Assembly (NCBI RefSeq): GCF_021117345.1
Contig: NZ_CP088261.1
Span: 930,001-994,000 of the forward strand
Direction of reading: 5' to 3'
Source of the DNA: Microbacterium sp. cx-55
GTDB taxonomy: Bacteria > Actinomycetota > Actinomycetes > Actinomycetales > Microbacteriaceae
Length of the DNA stretch: 64,000 bases
The position numbers and the translations under genes were made by a program. The notes under the pieces are model-generated. The model did no database searches. It was not told where the DNA came from and saw only the letters and a list, made by a program, of their open reading frames with translations. Below are positions 54,001 to 63,354 of the stretch, one piece after another (position 1 is the first letter of the stretch; each line of letters starts with the position of its first letter).

Positions 54001-54734
54001 CCGCCCCCGCGCACCCCGACATGTCGTCGCTGGCGGAGCTCGCCGCATCCGGTCGCCTGGATCCGGGCTGGGCCGAGGCCCTCGCACCGGTGGCGCCCGA
54101 GATCGCCGCGCTCGGCGACCGTCTCCGCGCAGAGGTCGCGGCCGGTCGGCCGTATCTGCCGGCCGGTGACCGGGTGCTGCGGGCGTTCCAGCGACCGCTC
54201 GAGGACGTCCGTGTGCTGATCGTCGGCCAGGACCCCTATCCGACCCCCGGGCACCCGATCGGTCTGTCGTTCGCGGTGGACGCGGATGTGCGACCGCTGC
54301 CGCGGAGCCTCGGCAACATCTACCGCGAACTCGAGGACGACCTCGCGATCCCGCCCGCCCGGCACGGCGACCTCTCGGCATGGAGCGACCAGGGGGTGCT
54401 CCTGCTCAATCGGGTGCTGACCGTGGCGCCCGGCGCGCCGGGATCGCATCGCGGATGGGGATGGGAAGCGGTCACGGCGCACGCCATCCGGGTGCTCGCC
54501 GAGCGGGACGCACCGCTCGTCGCGATCCTCTGGGGGAAGGATGCCGCCGCGCTCCGCCCGCTGCTTGGGACGACGCCGGTGATCGAGTCACCGCATCCGT
54601 CGCCGCTTTCGGCCCGTCGCGGGTTCTTCGGATCGCGACCCTTCTCACGGGCCAACGCACTCCTGGTCGAGCAGGGTGCGCGCGAGGTGGACTGGCGGGT
54701 CGAGCGACCGTCGCCGGACGACGTCTCCGCGTAG
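53997..54734 (+). CDS. ung: Uracil-DNA glycosylase, family 1
   Basis: 245 residues. The water-activating loop [16 protein letters not shown] puts catalytic Asp79 and uracil-stacking Tyr81; LLLNRVLTV, then [21 protein letters not shown] forms the DNA-intercalation loop. It excises uracil from DNA. GTG 53997 overlaps the upstream stop (GTGA), favoured over ATG 54021. Confidence 0.95.
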   Translation: MTAPAHPDMSSLAELAASGRLDPGWAEALAPVAPEIAALGDRLRAEVAAGRPYLPAGDRVLRAFQRPLEDVRVLIVGQDPYPTPGHPIGLSFAVDADVRPLPRSLGNIYRELEDDLAIPPARHGDLSAWSDQGVLLLNRVLTVAPGAPGSHRGWGWEAVTAHAIRVLAERDAPLVAILWGKDAAALRPLLGTTPVIESPHPSPLSARRGFFGSRPFSRANALLVEQGAREVDWRVERPSPDDVSA

Positions 54735-54737
54735 GCT
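54732..54737 (+). promoter_or_regulatory. -10 box TAGGCT, leaderless start of the GNAT gene
   Basis: It overlaps the ung stop; seven nucleotides (GAGCGCC) precede ATG 54745. Confidence 0.6.
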
Positions 54738-54744
54738 GAGCGCC

Positions 54745-55356
54745 ATGCTGGAGGAGGAATACGACCGCAGTCGGCGGCGCATGCCCCGTCACCTTCGTCG
54801 TTCGGCAGACGACGAACGGCCCTTCGAGTACGAGATCCGGCCGGTGCAGCCGCGAGACCTTCCTGACATCCGCGAGATTTACAACTACTACGTCACGAAC
54901 TCGGTCGTGACGTTCGACGAGAAGCGGTGGTCGCTCGCGAAGTGGCGCGAGAAGTACGACCTCCTGGCCAAGCTCGAGCTGCCCTTCCTCGTCGCGCAAT
55001 CTCCGTCCGGACAGATCCTCGGCTACGCCCTCGTGCAGCCGTGGGCGGGCAAGTCGGCGTTTCGCTACACGGTCGAGGATTCGATCTACCTCGGCCAGGC
55101 CGCATCCGGAAAAGGCCTCGGTCGTGCGCTGCTCGAGGCGCTGATCGCGGCCTGCGAGGCGAAGGGCATCCGCGAACTCGTCGCTGTGATCAGCGACAAG
55201 GGCGCCGAAGGCTCGATCGCGCTGCACGAGCGGCTCGGCTTCGTCGAGGTCGGGCGGATGGGCCGCGTCGGTTTCAAGTTCGGCCGCTGGCTCGGCACGA
55301 TCTACCTGCAGAAGTCGCTGAAGCCGGTGAAGAAGCGCGGCCTCTTCCGCCGCTGA
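54745..55356 (+). CDS. GNAT family N-acetyltransferase, phosphinothricin-acetyltransferase-like
   Basis: 203 residues. After a basic 30-residue extension the GNAT core starts YEIRPVQPRDLPDIREIYNYYVTNSVVTFDE, like Pat/MnaT enzymes. The acetyl-CoA loop is GQAASGKGLGRALLEALI, slightly altered from the usual Q/RxxGxG/A. ALHERLGFVEVGRM follows. Substrates in this subgroup are methionine sulfoximine or phosphinothricin analogues; not confirmed here. Confidence 0.85.
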   Translation: MLEEEYDRSRRRMPRHLRRSADDERPFEYEIRPVQPRDLPDIREIYNYYVTNSVVTFDEKRWSLAKWREKYDLLAKLELPFLVAQSPSGQILGYALVQPWAGKSAFRYTVEDSIYLGQAASGKGLGRALLEALIAACEAKGIRELVAVISDKGAEGSIALHERLGFVEVGRMGRVGFKFGRWLGTIYLQKSLKPVKKRGLFRR

Positions 55357-55403
55357 CCCGCGCCCGAGGCCGCTGCCCCGCGCCTCACGCCGCCGTCTCG
55401 CTG

Positions 55404-55472
55404 GCTAACTCCTCCAGAATGCGCGTTTCGGGCGTCGAAGCCGCCGTCTCGTGTGGATGTGGAGGAGTTGGC
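55404..55472. repeat. Intergenic repeat, family P3, copy 1
   Basis: 69 nt ended by near-perfect inverted repeats (GCTAACTCCTCCA and TGGAGGAGTTGGC; the 10-bp AACTCCTCCA core is exact). The second copy, 150 nt later, differs at only three positions. Confidence 0.85.
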
Positions 55473-55553
55473 GCGGGCCCGCGGCGCGTTCGCCCGCTTG
55501 CCCCGCCCGGGATCCTGATTCCGACGGGCGGCCGATGCTCGGCGTCCGCCGCC

Positions 55554-55622
55554 GCTAACTCCTCCAGAATGCGCGTTTCGGGCGTCGAAGCCGCCGTCCC
55601 GTGCGGATATGGAGGAGTTGGC
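55554..55622. repeat. Intergenic repeat, family P3, copy 2
   Basis: Direct copy of 55404-55472, same terminal inverted repeats, three substitutions in the right half. Confidence 0.85.
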
Positions 55623-55729
55623 GCGGGCGGCCCGACGCGCATTCGCCCGCGTCAGACCCGGGGGCACCCGCCCGACCCGCCCGCCCCGCCCGCCGGACCC
55701 GCCCGCCCGGACCGACTCGCTCCACCCGC

Positions 55730-55794
55730 GAGACTGCAGTCGCGGCGCGAGACGTCGGCTCGGAGCACACGTCTCGTGGCTCAGCTGCAGTCTC
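55730..55794. repeat. Nested palindrome, family P4
   Basis: Outer GAGACTGCAG (55730-55739) with CTGCAGTCTC (55785-55794); inner CGAGACGT (55748-55755) with ACGTCTCG (55769-55776). Same two-stem layout as P1 and P2. Confidence 0.75.
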
Positions 55795-55863
55795 ACGGCC
55801 GGAAGCGGCCGGCCTGGCGGGCGCGCGCGTGGGCGGCTCGGCGCGTGGGGGCCAGTGCGCGGG

Positions 55864-56667
55864 TCAGGGCGTGGGGTCGCGCGGGGCGATCGTCGGGATG
55901 GCGGCGAGCAGCCGGCGCGTGTAGGCGGCCTGCGGATGCAGCAGCACCTGCTCGGTGGCACCCCGCTCGGCCACGACGCCGTCCTTCATCACGACGACCT
56001 GATCGCAGAGGCTCTGCACCACGCCGATGTCGTGCGACACCATAATGAGCGTCAGCGCATCGCGGGTGCGGAGCTCGGTCAGCAGCTCGAGGATCTGCGC
56101 GCGCACGGTGACATCGAGCGCCGACAACGGCTCGTCGCCGATGAGGAGTCGCGGTCGATGCGCGATCGCCCGCGCGAGCGCGATGCGTTGCCGCTGACCA
56201 CCCGAGAACTCGTGCGGGTACCGGGCCGCGGCATCCGCATCCAGGCCGACATCGCGCAGCACTTCTCCGACCCGCGCCCGGTGGACGCCCGGGATCCGGA
56301 GCGCCCAGAGCGGCTCGGCCACGATCGCGCCGACGCTCATCCGCGGGTCGAGAGACGCGTACGGGTCCTGGAAGACGATGCCGGTCTGCCGGCGCAGCCA
56401 GTGCAGGCTCCGGGCGGATGCGGTCGCGTCCACCGGGCGTCCGTCAAAGGAGACCGTGCCGGACGTGGGGGAGTCGAGGCCGAGCAGCAGGCGCACGAGC
56501 GTCGACTTGCCCGACCCCGATTCGCCGATGATCCCGAGCGCGGAACCCTCCTCGACGTCCAGATCGACGTCTCGGAGCGCGTGGGTGAGCGGGCGCGGAC
56601 CGAATACGCCTCCGCGCGGCGCGCGGTAGGCGCGGCTGAGTCCGCGTCCGCTGACCAGGACGCTCAT
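55864..56667 (-). CDS. Peptide ABC transporter ATPase (DppF/OppF-like)
   Basis: 267 residues: Walker A GESGSGKS, signature FSGGQRQR, Walker [14 protein letters not shown]-loop VSHD. The N-terminal part has the OppF-like feature of an insertion before the P-loop ([18 protein letters not shown]). Last gene of a five-gene operon; ATGA overlap with the preceding ATPase. Confidence 0.93.
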   Translation of the reverse strand: MSVLVSGRGLSRAYRAPRGGVFGPRPLTHALRDVDLDVEEGSALGIIGESGSGKSTLVRLLLGLDSPTSGTVSFDGRPVDATASARSLHWLRRQTGIVFQDPYASLDPRMSVGAIVAEPLWALRIPGVHRARVGEVLRDVGLDADAAARYPHEFSGGQRQRIALARAIAHRPRLLIGDEPLSALDVTVRAQILELLTELRTRDALTLIMVSHDIGVVQSLCDQVVVMKDGVVAERGATEQVLLHPQAAYTRRLLAAIPTIAPRDPTP

Positions 56668-57467
56668 GCGCTCTCCTCCTCGGTGCCGGGCGCGGGACGC
56701 CACACGGTTGCGGTCGCGTCGCGCAGAAGCCCCTGCGCGACGCGCGATCGCGGAGCGGTGAGAAGTTCGTGCACGGGGGCGGACTCGGCGATCCGACCGT
56801 GTTCGAGCACGATCGCGTGCGTGGCGATCTGCGAGAGCACGGCGAGGTCGTGGGTGATGAAGACGAGCGACATGCCCGCATCCGAGACGAGACCCTGCAG
56901 CAAGTCGAGGATCTCGGCCTGGATGGTGACGTCCAGCGCCGTCGTCGGTTCGTCGGCGAGCAGCAACTGCGGGCGGCATGCGAGCGCCACGGCGATCGCG
57001 ACCCGTTGGCGCTGACCGCCGGAGAGCTGGTGCGGGTAGCGATCGACGATGCGGGCCGGGTCGTGCAGCCGTACGCGCTCGGCGTCGGCGATGGCGCGGG
57101 CGCGCCGGTCGCCGCGGGAGAGGCGCTCGCGGATGCGGACGGGATCGCTGATCTGCCGACCGACCGTGCGGATGGGGTTCAGCGCCGTCTGTGGCTCCTG
57201 GAAGACGATGCCGATCTCGGCGCCCCGGACGGCCGCCAGGTCGCGGTCGGGGAGTCCCAGGAGCTCGCGACCGTTCCAGCGGATGCTGCCGTCGGCGTGC
57301 GCGCCGTCGGGCAGGAGGCCGAGGATCGCGAGGGCAGTGAGCGACTTGCCCGACCCGGACTCGCCGATGATGCCGACCCGCGCACCGTCGGGCACCTGGA
57401 AGGAGACGTCGTCGACGACCCGTCGACCGTCTATGTCGATCGAAAGATTGCGTACGTCGAGACTCAT
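56664..57467 (-). CDS. Peptide ABC transporter ATPase (DppD/OppD-like)
   Basis: 267 residues: Walker [10 protein letters not shown]-loop [15 protein letters not shown], signature LSGGQRQR, Walker [14 protein letters not shown]-loop ITHD. Forms the heterodimeric motor with the next ATPase. The ATG overlaps the DppC stop. Confidence 0.93.
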   Translation of the reverse strand: MSLDVRNLSIDIDGRRVVDDVSFQVPDGARVGIIGESGSGKSLTALAILGLLPDGAHADGSIRWNGRELLGLPDRDLAAVRGAEIGIVFQEPQTALNPIRTVGRQISDPVRIRERLSRGDRRARAIADAERVRLHDPARIVDRYPHQLSGGQRQRVAIAVALACRPQLLLADEPTTALDVTIQAEILDLLQGLVSDAGMSLVFITHDLAVLSQIATHAIVLEHGRIAESAPVHELLTAPRSRVAQGLLRDATATVWRPAPGTEEESA

Positions 57468-58366
57468 GCGACCACTCCCGGGAGGTGCGTGCGTGCCCGG
57501 CGCGCGCTGCCGCCGCGGTGCGAGAGGGTCGGGTCGGTGGCGTCCCGCAGGCCGTCGCCCAGCAGGTTGAATCCGAGCACGGTGAGGGTGATGGCGAGTC
57601 CCGGCCAGACGACCGACAGCGGATGCACCGACAGGTACTGCTGCAGCTGTGACAGGAGCACGCCCCAGGACGCCTCCGTCACCGGGGCACCGAAGCCCAG
57701 GTACGACAGCCCCGCCTCGGCGAGCACCGCGACGGCCATCCCCCACGAGAGCTGCACGATGAAGACCGGGGCGACGTTGGGGAGCAGGTGCCGGAACAGG
57801 ATCTGCGCGGGGGTGAGTCCGGCCGCGCGTCCGGCGACGATGAAGTCGCTGTGCAGCACGCGGCGGAGTTCCGGGCGGCTCACTCGGGCGATGTTGACGC
57901 CGAAGCCGATGCCGACGGCCCACACCACGACCCAGAGCGACCCGCCGAAGACCGCCGAGATCATCATGGCGATCAGGAGCACGGGGAAGGCGATCAGGAT
58001 GTCGACGAGCACCGCGATCGATTCGCGTACCCACCGGGCGCTGAGCGCGCCGATCGTGGCGAGGGTGAGACCGAGCGCGGTGGCGATCACGCCCGCGCCG
58101 ACGGCGACGAAGACGGTCGTCCGGGATCCGGCCATCAGCAGGCTCAGGATGTCGCGGCCGGTCGCATCGGTGCCGAGCAGGTGCGGCCATCCCGGTGCGG
58201 CCCAGCGGCCCGCGACATTGGTGAGCTGAGGGTCGAACGGCGTCCAGACCAGCGACACGAGCGCGGTGGCGACGATGACGAGCACGACCACCGAGCCGAA
58301 GACGCCGGTCGGCAACGCCCACAGGCGCCGCAGCCACGAGCGGCGTTCCGCATCCGTTCGCGTCAT
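57464..58366 (-). CDS. Peptide ABC transporter permease (DppC-like)
   Basis: 300 residues, six membrane helices. HLLGTDATGRDILSLLMAGSRTT is the DppC family signature and the EAA-type loop is AGRAAGLTPAQILFRHLLPNV. The start at ATG 58366 overlaps the DppB stop. Confidence 0.93.
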   Translation of the reverse strand: MTRTDAERRSWLRRLWALPTGVFGSVVVLVIVATALVSLVWTPFDPQLTNVAGRWAAPGWPHLLGTDATGRDILSLLMAGSRTTVFVAVGAGVIATALGLTLATIGALSARWVRESIAVLVDILIAFPVLLIAMMISAVFGGSLWVVVWAVGIGFGVNIARVSRPELRRVLHSDFIVAGRAAGLTPAQILFRHLLPNVAPVFIVQLSWGMAVAVLAEAGLSYLGFGAPVTEASWGVLLSQLQQYLSVHPLSVVWPGLAITLTVLGFNLLGDGLRDATDPTLSHRGGSARRARTHLPGVVA

Positions 58367-59313
58367 GACGACTCCCTCTGGCGCGGGTCGATCGCGCGAT
58401 GGACGAGATCGACGACGAAGCCGATGATGAGCACGAACCCGGTGAGCGCCAGAAGCTCGCCCTGCACCTTCGGCAGGTCGCGCCTGCCGACGTCCTCGAC
58501 CAGCATGCGGCCGATTCCGGGAAGCGCGAAGAGCTGCTCGATCACGACCGCGCCCACGATGATGCCGGCGATCTGCAGGCCCAGCACTGACACGACCGAG
58601 AGCCCGACGTTCGGCAGGCCGTGCCGGATGAGGGCTTTCGTGCGGGTGAGCCCGGTGGCGGCGGCGGTGCGGACGTAGTCCTGGCCGACGGCCTGGAGGG
58701 TGGCCGAGCGCACGAAGCGCAGCAGCATCGCGCCTTCGACGACGCCGATCGTGAGGGCGGGCAGGAGAAGGGATCGGAACGCCGCGGCGGGATCGCTCCA
58801 GCCCGCGCGCGGGAAGCCCTGCGCGGGCAACCAGCCCAGCCAGACCGCGAAGACGACGACCAGCATCATGCCGGCCCATACGGTCGGCACCGCGGCGAGG
58901 GCCTGCGCGGTGACGCCGATCGCGGTGCCGCCCGCGCGCCCGCGGCGAAGCGCCGAGACGACGCCGAGCGGCCCGGCGACCGCGAGGGCGATGAGCAGAC
59001 CGAGCGCGCCGAGCGGCACCGTGACCTGCGCCTTCTGCCAGAGCTCGCTCGCCACGGGCGTGCCGGTCACGAGCGATGTACCGAGGTCGCCCCGCAGGAC
59101 GCCGCCGATCCACTCGAGGTACTGGGCGAGGAGCGGCTGGTCGAGCCCGAGCCGGTCGCGGAGGGCCGCGACCTGCTCGGGCGTCGACTGGGTCCCGGCG
59201 ATCATCTGCGCGATGTCACCGGGCAGAACCCGAAGCGCCAGGAAGATGATCGCGCTGGCGACGGCGAGCCCCACGATGAGCAGGGCCAGCCGCGTCAGCG
59301 CGTATCGGATCAC
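58363..59313 (-). CDS. Peptide ABC transporter permease (DppB-like)
   Basis: 316 residues, six membrane helices. DPB-type N-terminal YALTRLALLIVGL, then an EAA loop VRTAAATGLTRTKALIRHGLPN. ATGA overlap with the binding-protein gene upstream. Confidence 0.93.
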   Translation of the reverse strand: MIRYALTRLALLIVGLAVASAIIFLALRVLPGDIAQMIAGTQSTPEQVAALRDRLGLDQPLLAQYLEWIGGVLRGDLGTSLVTGTPVASELWQKAQVTVPLGALGLLIALAVAGPLGVVSALRRGRAGGTAIGVTAQALAAVPTVWAGMMLVVVFAVWLGWLPAQGFPRAGWSDPAAAFRSLLLPALTIGVVEGAMLLRFVRSATLQAVGQDYVRTAAATGLTRTKALIRHGLPNVGLSVVSVLGLQIAGIIVGAVVIEQLFALPGIGRMLVEDVGRRDLPKVQGELLALTGFVLIIGFVVDLVHRAIDPRQRESS

Positions 59314-60818
59314 CCGGCGCTCTTGCTCAACTCGGCGACGTTCAGGCGCTCGTTGAGGTTGTCGGCGGGCATGCCGCTGACCTGGGTGGAGACGGCGGCG
59401 ACGGATGCGCCGTTGTAGAGCCAGTCGGCGGCGGCGTCTTCGGACACGATCCGCGCGGCTTCGGCGAGGAGCGAGTCGGCCTCGTCGTCGCTCGTCGCGG
59501 CCCGCGACTGCGCGTACAGGTCGGTCACCTCGGGGTTCGCGTACGTGAAGTAGTACTCGGGGTTTGCCCAGTTCTGGAAGTCGCGCGCCTCGGTGTGCAG
59601 CACGAAGCTCAGGTCGAAATCGCGGTTGGTGTAGACGTCCTGCAGCCAGGTCGAGAAGTCCACCGAGTTGACCGTGAGGGTGACGCCGACCGCATTCAGG
59701 TCGGAGACCAGCAGCTGCGCGATCGTCGTCGGGTAGAAGTTCGGGATGGTGAGGGTCAGCTCGGTGTCTTCGGCGCCCGCATCCGCCAGCAGCTGGGTGG
59801 CCGCATCCGGGTCGTACGGGGCGACGTCGGAGAGGTCCTCGTAGCCGGGGTCGAGCGACGGGATCGGTCCGTAGAGGGTCTCTCCGGCGCCGAGCGCCTC
59901 GACGATGGCGTCGTGATCGATCGCCTGGCGGATGGCCTGGCGCACGCGCTTATCGGCGAGCGGGCCCGAGGTCTGGTTGAACGCCAGCGTGCCCTTGTCG
60001 GTGGAGGCGCCGATCGACAGGGCAAAGTCGCCGTTCGCTTCGATCTGGTCCTTCAGGTTCGCGTCGAACCCGGTGACGACGTCGAGTTCGCCCGCCTGCG
60101 CGGCGTTCAGCGCGGCCTGGTTGTCGGGGATGTACTCGAACGCGACCTCGGCGGCCGCGGCGGGCTCGCCCCAGTAGCTGTCGCTCCGCGCCAGCGTGAT
60201 ACTCGCGCCCTGCGTCCAGTTGTCGAGCGTGAAGGGCCCGGTGCCGTTCGCGGCGGTCTTGTAGTCCACCGTGTCGCCTTCCTTCAGCACGACGCCCGCG
60301 CGGCCGGTGAGGTTCCACAGCAGCTGCGAGTCGGGGCCGGCGAGCGTCAGGGTGATCGTCTGCCCGTCGGCGGTGATGCCGGTGACACCCGCCAGCGTGC
60401 TGGCATCGATCCACGACGCCGTGTCGCGGTGCTGGGTGAGCGACCAGACGACATCCTGCGCCGTCAGTTCCTGGCCGTCGTGGAACGTGACTCCGTCGCG
60501 CAGCGTGAACTGGTAGGTGAGTCCGTCGTCTGACACGGTCCAGTCGCTCGCGAGCGCGGGGACGATCTCCTGCTGGGGCGTCCGGGACACGAGCCCCTGG
60601 TACACGTTGTCGATCAGGATCTGGTCGAGCGCGGCGCCCGACGTCTCGCGGATGTCGAGGTTCGTCGGCTCGAGGACGAGACGGACCGAGACGGTCGCAT
60701 CGGGGTCAGCGGGGCCGGCGGTCGAGGCCACGGGCGAGGACGGGCCCGCGCATGCCGTGAGGGTGAGCGCGGCGGCGGCCAGCAGGGCGGCGGCGGCCAG
60801 AGATGTGCGGCGGAACAT
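59310..60818 (-). CDS. Peptide ABC transporter substrate-binding lipoprotein (SBP_bac_5)
   Basis: 502 residues. Signal peptide with lipobox LTAC (Cys23), then a family 5 extracellular binding domain: TLAWSLTQHRD-like region (here VVWSLTQHRDTASW), IRQAIDHDAIVEAL, ARIVSEDAAADWLY. First gene of the operon, with GAAAGGA a few bases before ATG 60818. A candidate -10 TAGGCT is at 60876-60881 (minus). Ligand is probably peptides, but nickel- or sugar-binding homologues exist. Confidence 0.92.
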   Translation of the reverse strand: MFRRTSLAAAALLAAAALTLTACAGPSSPVASTAGPADPDATVSVRLVLEPTNLDIRETSGAALDQILIDNVYQGLVSRTPQQEIVPALASDWTVSDDGLTYQFTLRDGVTFHDGQELTAQDVVWSLTQHRDTASWIDASTLAGVTGITADGQTITLTLAGPDSQLLWNLTGRAGVVLKEGDTVDYKTAANGTGPFTLDNWTQGASITLARSDSYWGEPAAAAEVAFEYIPDNQAALNAAQAGELDVVTGFDANLKDQIEANGDFALSIGASTDKGTLAFNQTSGPLADKRVRQAIRQAIDHDAIVEALGAGETLYGPIPSLDPGYEDLSDVAPYDPDAATQLLADAGAEDTELTLTIPNFYPTTIAQLLVSDLNAVGVTLTVNSVDFSTWLQDVYTNRDFDLSFVLHTEARDFQNWANPEYYFTYANPEVTDLYAQSRAATSDDEADSLLAEAARIVSEDAAADWLYNGASVAAVSTQVSGMPADNLNERLNVAELSKSAG

Positions 60819-60890
60819 GAGGTCCTTTCGCCCGGGGCGCGGGCGGGTGATGGCGGGAGGTCGGTGCGGTGTACCAGCCTAGAGCGGGGT

Positions 60891-60914
60891 GCCCGGGAGG
60901 GGCGCCGCCCGGGC
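60891..60914. terminator. Candidate hairpin terminator after the hydrolase gene
   Basis: GCCCGGG (60891-60897) and CCCGGGC (60908-60914), a 7-bp stem 18 nt past the hydrolase stop; no T-run. Confidence 0.4.
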
Positions 60915-60931
60915 GTAATGCGGCGTAGCCG

Positions 60932-61966
60932 TTAGGGTCGGGCGACCTCTTCCGGCGTCGGCGCACCGGAAGAGGAGAGGAGCGCGGCCTCGTCCCGCAG
61001 CAGTTCGGCGAGGCGGACCGGGATCTCCTCGTGCACGTTGTGGTGCGAGTCGACGACGACGATCGCGGCGGTCGGATGACGGTCGCCGAACTCTTCGGCA
61101 TCCGCTTCCGTGACGTATCCCTCGGCGCCGCGGATCAGCAGCACAGGGGAGTGGACGGCGGCCAGATCGTCCCAACCGGAGTGCGAGAGCACGTTCCGCA
61201 CCGGGTCGCCGGCACCCGGCGTCGGAACGGAAGAGGCGGATGCGGCGGCCGCCGCCGCAGCGAGGTGTGCGAAGTGGTGCTTCCACTCCACCCGTCCGTC
61301 GGCGCGGACGCGAGAGTTCAGGTACACACCGCGCGCCGCCGCGTCGCGGCTGCCGCCGAGACCGAAGGCGAGCGCGCGGTCCACCAACTCGTCCCGGGAC
61401 GCCCAGTCGGTGGGGCCCGCGAAGAACTCGCGCACCTGGCGGGGGCCCGCATCCGGATTCACGCCGGGGGTGATGTCGACGATCACGAGCCGGTCGACGA
61501 GGTCCGCACGCGCGGCGGCGACCGCCGCGGCCGTGAGTCCGCCGAGCGAGTGACCGACGAGCAGTTGCGGTCGGTCGGTCCACGCGTCGACGGCGGCCAC
61601 GACGTCCTGTGCGAGCGTGGCGGGGGAGTAGTCGAGGTCATCCCGCCACGAGGAGTCGCCGTGCCCGGCGAGATCGATCGCGAGCGCGGGAAGGCCGAGC
61701 GCGAGAACCGTCGTGTCCCAGGTGTGCGCGTTCAGGCCCGCGCCATGGAGGAACGTCGCGACCGGCGGACTGTCGCCATAGCGGAGCGCCGACAGAGTGC
61801 GCCCGTCGGGCAGGCCCAGGCGAACGCGCCGAACCCTTGGGGGCGGCTCGACGCGACCGATCTCGGCGGCCTGCACCGGCAGGAACGAGAACTCGTCGAA
61901 GGAGTCCGCACCCCGCTCCGCGGTGTCATCGGGGAGGGCTGTCGAAATCGCGGCGTCGTCGGTCAC
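60932..61966 (-). CDS. Alpha/beta hydrolase
   Basis: 344 residues. TFLHGAGLNAHTWDTT is the oxyanion-hole region, the nucleophile elbow is LLVGHSLGG, the acid lies near LLIRGAEGYVTEAD and His in DSHHNVHEEIP. Typical of broad-substrate hydrolases; it has a 40-residue N-terminal extension without signal peptide. Substrate unknown. Confidence 0.87.
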   Translation of the reverse strand: MTDDAAISTALPDDTAERGADSFDEFSFLPVQAAEIGRVEPPPRVRRVRLGLPDGRTLSALRYGDSPPVATFLHGAGLNAHTWDTTVLALGLPALAIDLAGHGDSSWRDDLDYSPATLAQDVVAAVDAWTDRPQLLVGHSLGGLTAAAVAAARADLVDRLVIVDITPGVNPDAGPRQVREFFAGPTDWASRDELVDRALAFGLGGSRDAAARGVYLNSRVRADGRVEWKHHFAHLAAAAAAASASSVPTPGAGDPVRNVLSHSGWDDLAAVHSPVLLIRGAEGYVTEADAEEFGDRHPTAAIVVVDSHHNVHEEIPVRLAELLRDEAALLSSSGAPTPEEVARP

Positions 61967-61972
61967 GGCAGA

Positions 61973-61978
61973 ATGCTA
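61973..61978 (-). promoter_or_regulatory. -10 box TAGCAT, leaderless start of the hydrolase
   Basis: Spacer TCTGCC (6 nt) to GTG 61966. Confidence 0.6.
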
Positions 61979-62020
61979 CGCGCCGTTCCGACCACCCGTC
62001 CGTTCGGTGTCACACGCGGT

Positions 62021-62026
62021 TACCCT
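62021..62026 (+). promoter_or_regulatory. -10 box TACCCT, leaderless start of the AhpD-like gene
   Basis: Six nucleotides (GGCGTT) precede ATG 62033. Confidence 0.6.
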
Positions 62027-62032
62027 GGCGTT

Positions 62033-62503
62033 ATGAGCGAAGAGCGCCGGGTCCATCTCGCCAAGTCCGCCCCGTCCGCCTACCGCGCGCTGGAGGCGTT
62101 CGCGAAGTCGGTCGGGCAAGTCGCGACCGACGGTGGCATCGACGATCGCCTGAAAGAACTCGTTCAGTTGCACGCCTCGCAACTGAACGGATGCGCCTTC
62201 TGCGTGCGGGTGCACGTCGATCGCGGCCTCACCGCGGGGCTCGACGCCGATGTCATCGCGCAGATCCCGACCTGGCGCGAATCGGGCGTCTTCTCCGAGC
62301 GCGAGCGCGCCGGTCTGGAGCTCGCCGAGGCCATCACCTTCATCGATGAGGGTGGCGTCGCAGATGACGTCTACGACCGGGTCGGCGCCATCCTGACCGA
62401 ACCCGAGTACGTGGCCCTCAGCTGGATCCTCGTGTCGATCAACGCGTTCAACCGCGTCGCCATCGCGGGCCGGTACCCGGTTCCGCCGCGCTCGGCATCG
62501 TGA
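62033..62503 (+). CDS. Carboxymuconolactone decarboxylase / AhpD-like protein
   Basis: 156 residues. The AhpD-type active site CAFCVRVH has Cys54, Cys57 and His61, preceded by the conserved acidic helix KELVQLHASQLNGC. Such proteins act as thiol-disulfide reductants or peroxidase partners. Its stop overlaps the phosphatase GTG. The divergent hydrolase is a plausible functional neighbour. Confidence 0.9.
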   Translation: MSEERRVHLAKSAPSAYRALEAFAKSVGQVATDGGIDDRLKELVQLHASQLNGCAFCVRVHVDRGLTAGLDADVIAQIPTWRESGVFSERERAGLELAEAITFIDEGGVADDVYDRVGAILTEPEYVALSWILVSINAFNRVAIAGRYPVPPRSAS

Positions 62504-63225
62504 GTACGCTGACGCCGGCGCTGGCGGGCGCCGTCAACTTCCGCGACGTCGGGGGACTGCCCGCGGCGACCGGCACGACGCGCTCCGGGGTGCTCTTCCG
62601 CTCCGGATCGCTCGCGCGGATCGACGAGCCGGCTCGCACGCAGATCGCGGGGATCGGCCTGCGCCGGATCGTCGACCTGCGCGATGACGACGAGGTGGCG
62701 CTCGAGCCGACGCTCGGTGACCTCGCGGTGGCCGACACGGTGCGCGTGCCGCTCGTGCTGGGCTCGGTCGCCTCCTTCTTCGAGAACGACATGAGCCTCG
62801 ACGAGCTCTACGCGCATATCGTCGACGAGAGCGCGCCGCGCCTGGTGGAGGTCGTGCGTGCGGTGATCGAAACGCAGCCGGTGCTGGTGCACTGCACGGC
62901 GGGTAAGGACCGCACGGGGGTGTCGGTCGCGCTCATCCTGTCGGCCGCAGGCGTCGAGGAGGACGCCGTGGTGGCTGACTACGCACGCACGGCGGCGAAC
63001 CTCGACCCGGAACGCGCGAGGCGGATCGTCTCGTGGCTGCGCCGGGTGCATCCGGATGCGGTCCACCTGGAAGAACTCGTCACCGGATCACCCGAACCCG
63101 CCATGCGGGGTCTGCTCGAGCGGCTGCGCGGCTCGCACGGCGATCCGGCGGATTATCTTCGTGCCGCCGGTGTCTCGGATGACGAACTCGCCGAGCTGCG
63201 CCGCATCCTGATCGCTCCCCGCTGA
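62500..63225 (+). CDS. Tyrosine-protein phosphatase, PtpB-like
   Basis: 241 residues. The N-terminal NFRDVGGLP is typical of the PtpB/IphP class. The P-loop is HCTAGKDRTG with nucleophile Cys132 and Arg138, including the Lys characteristic of lipid/tyrosine phosphatases of this group. The GTG start overlaps the AhpD-like stop. Mycobacterial PtpB is secreted; no secretion signal is seen here. Confidence 0.9.
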   Translation: MSTLTPALAGAVNFRDVGGLPAATGTTRSGVLFRSGSLARIDEPARTQIAGIGLRRIVDLRDDDEVALEPTLGDLAVADTVRVPLVLGSVASFFENDMSLDELYAHIVDESAPRLVEVVRAVIETQPVLVHCTAGKDRTGVSVALILSAAGVEEDAVVADYARTAANLDPERARRIVSWLRRVHPDAVHLEELVTGSPEPAMRGLLERLRGSHGDPADYLRAAGVSDDELAELRRILIAPR

Positions 63226-63235
63226 GTCGCTCGCT

Positions 63236-63283
63236 GGGTCGCTCGCGCCGGGTGGGTCGCTCGCGCCGGGTGGGTCGCTCGTC
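63236..63283. repeat. 18-bp tandem repeat after the phosphatase
   Basis: GGGTCGCTCGCGCCGGGT twice (63236-63253, 63254-63271) plus a partial third unit. Confidence 0.85.
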
Positions 63284-63313
63284 GCCGAGCGGCGTCGGGA
63301 GATCGTGACCGAG

Positions 63314-63332
63314 TTAGGCGAGCCTTGCCTTC
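63314..63332 (+). promoter_or_regulatory. Iron box (DtxR/IdeR operator)
   Basis: TTAGGCGAGCCTTGCCTTC matches 13 of 19 positions of the consensus TTAGGTTAGCCTAACCTAA, including TTAGG, AGCCT and CCT. It overlaps the -35 position for the TAGGAT -10 at 63340-63345. Confidence 0.8.
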
Positions 63333-63354
63333 AGAGGGGTAGGATGAACGAGTC

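Larger units (their letters stand above)
55357..55863. other. 507-bp intergenic region filled with palindromic repeats
   Basis: It contains two P3 copies, one P4 palindrome and C-rich low-complexity sequence between. No ORF here looks coding. Confidence 0.7.
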
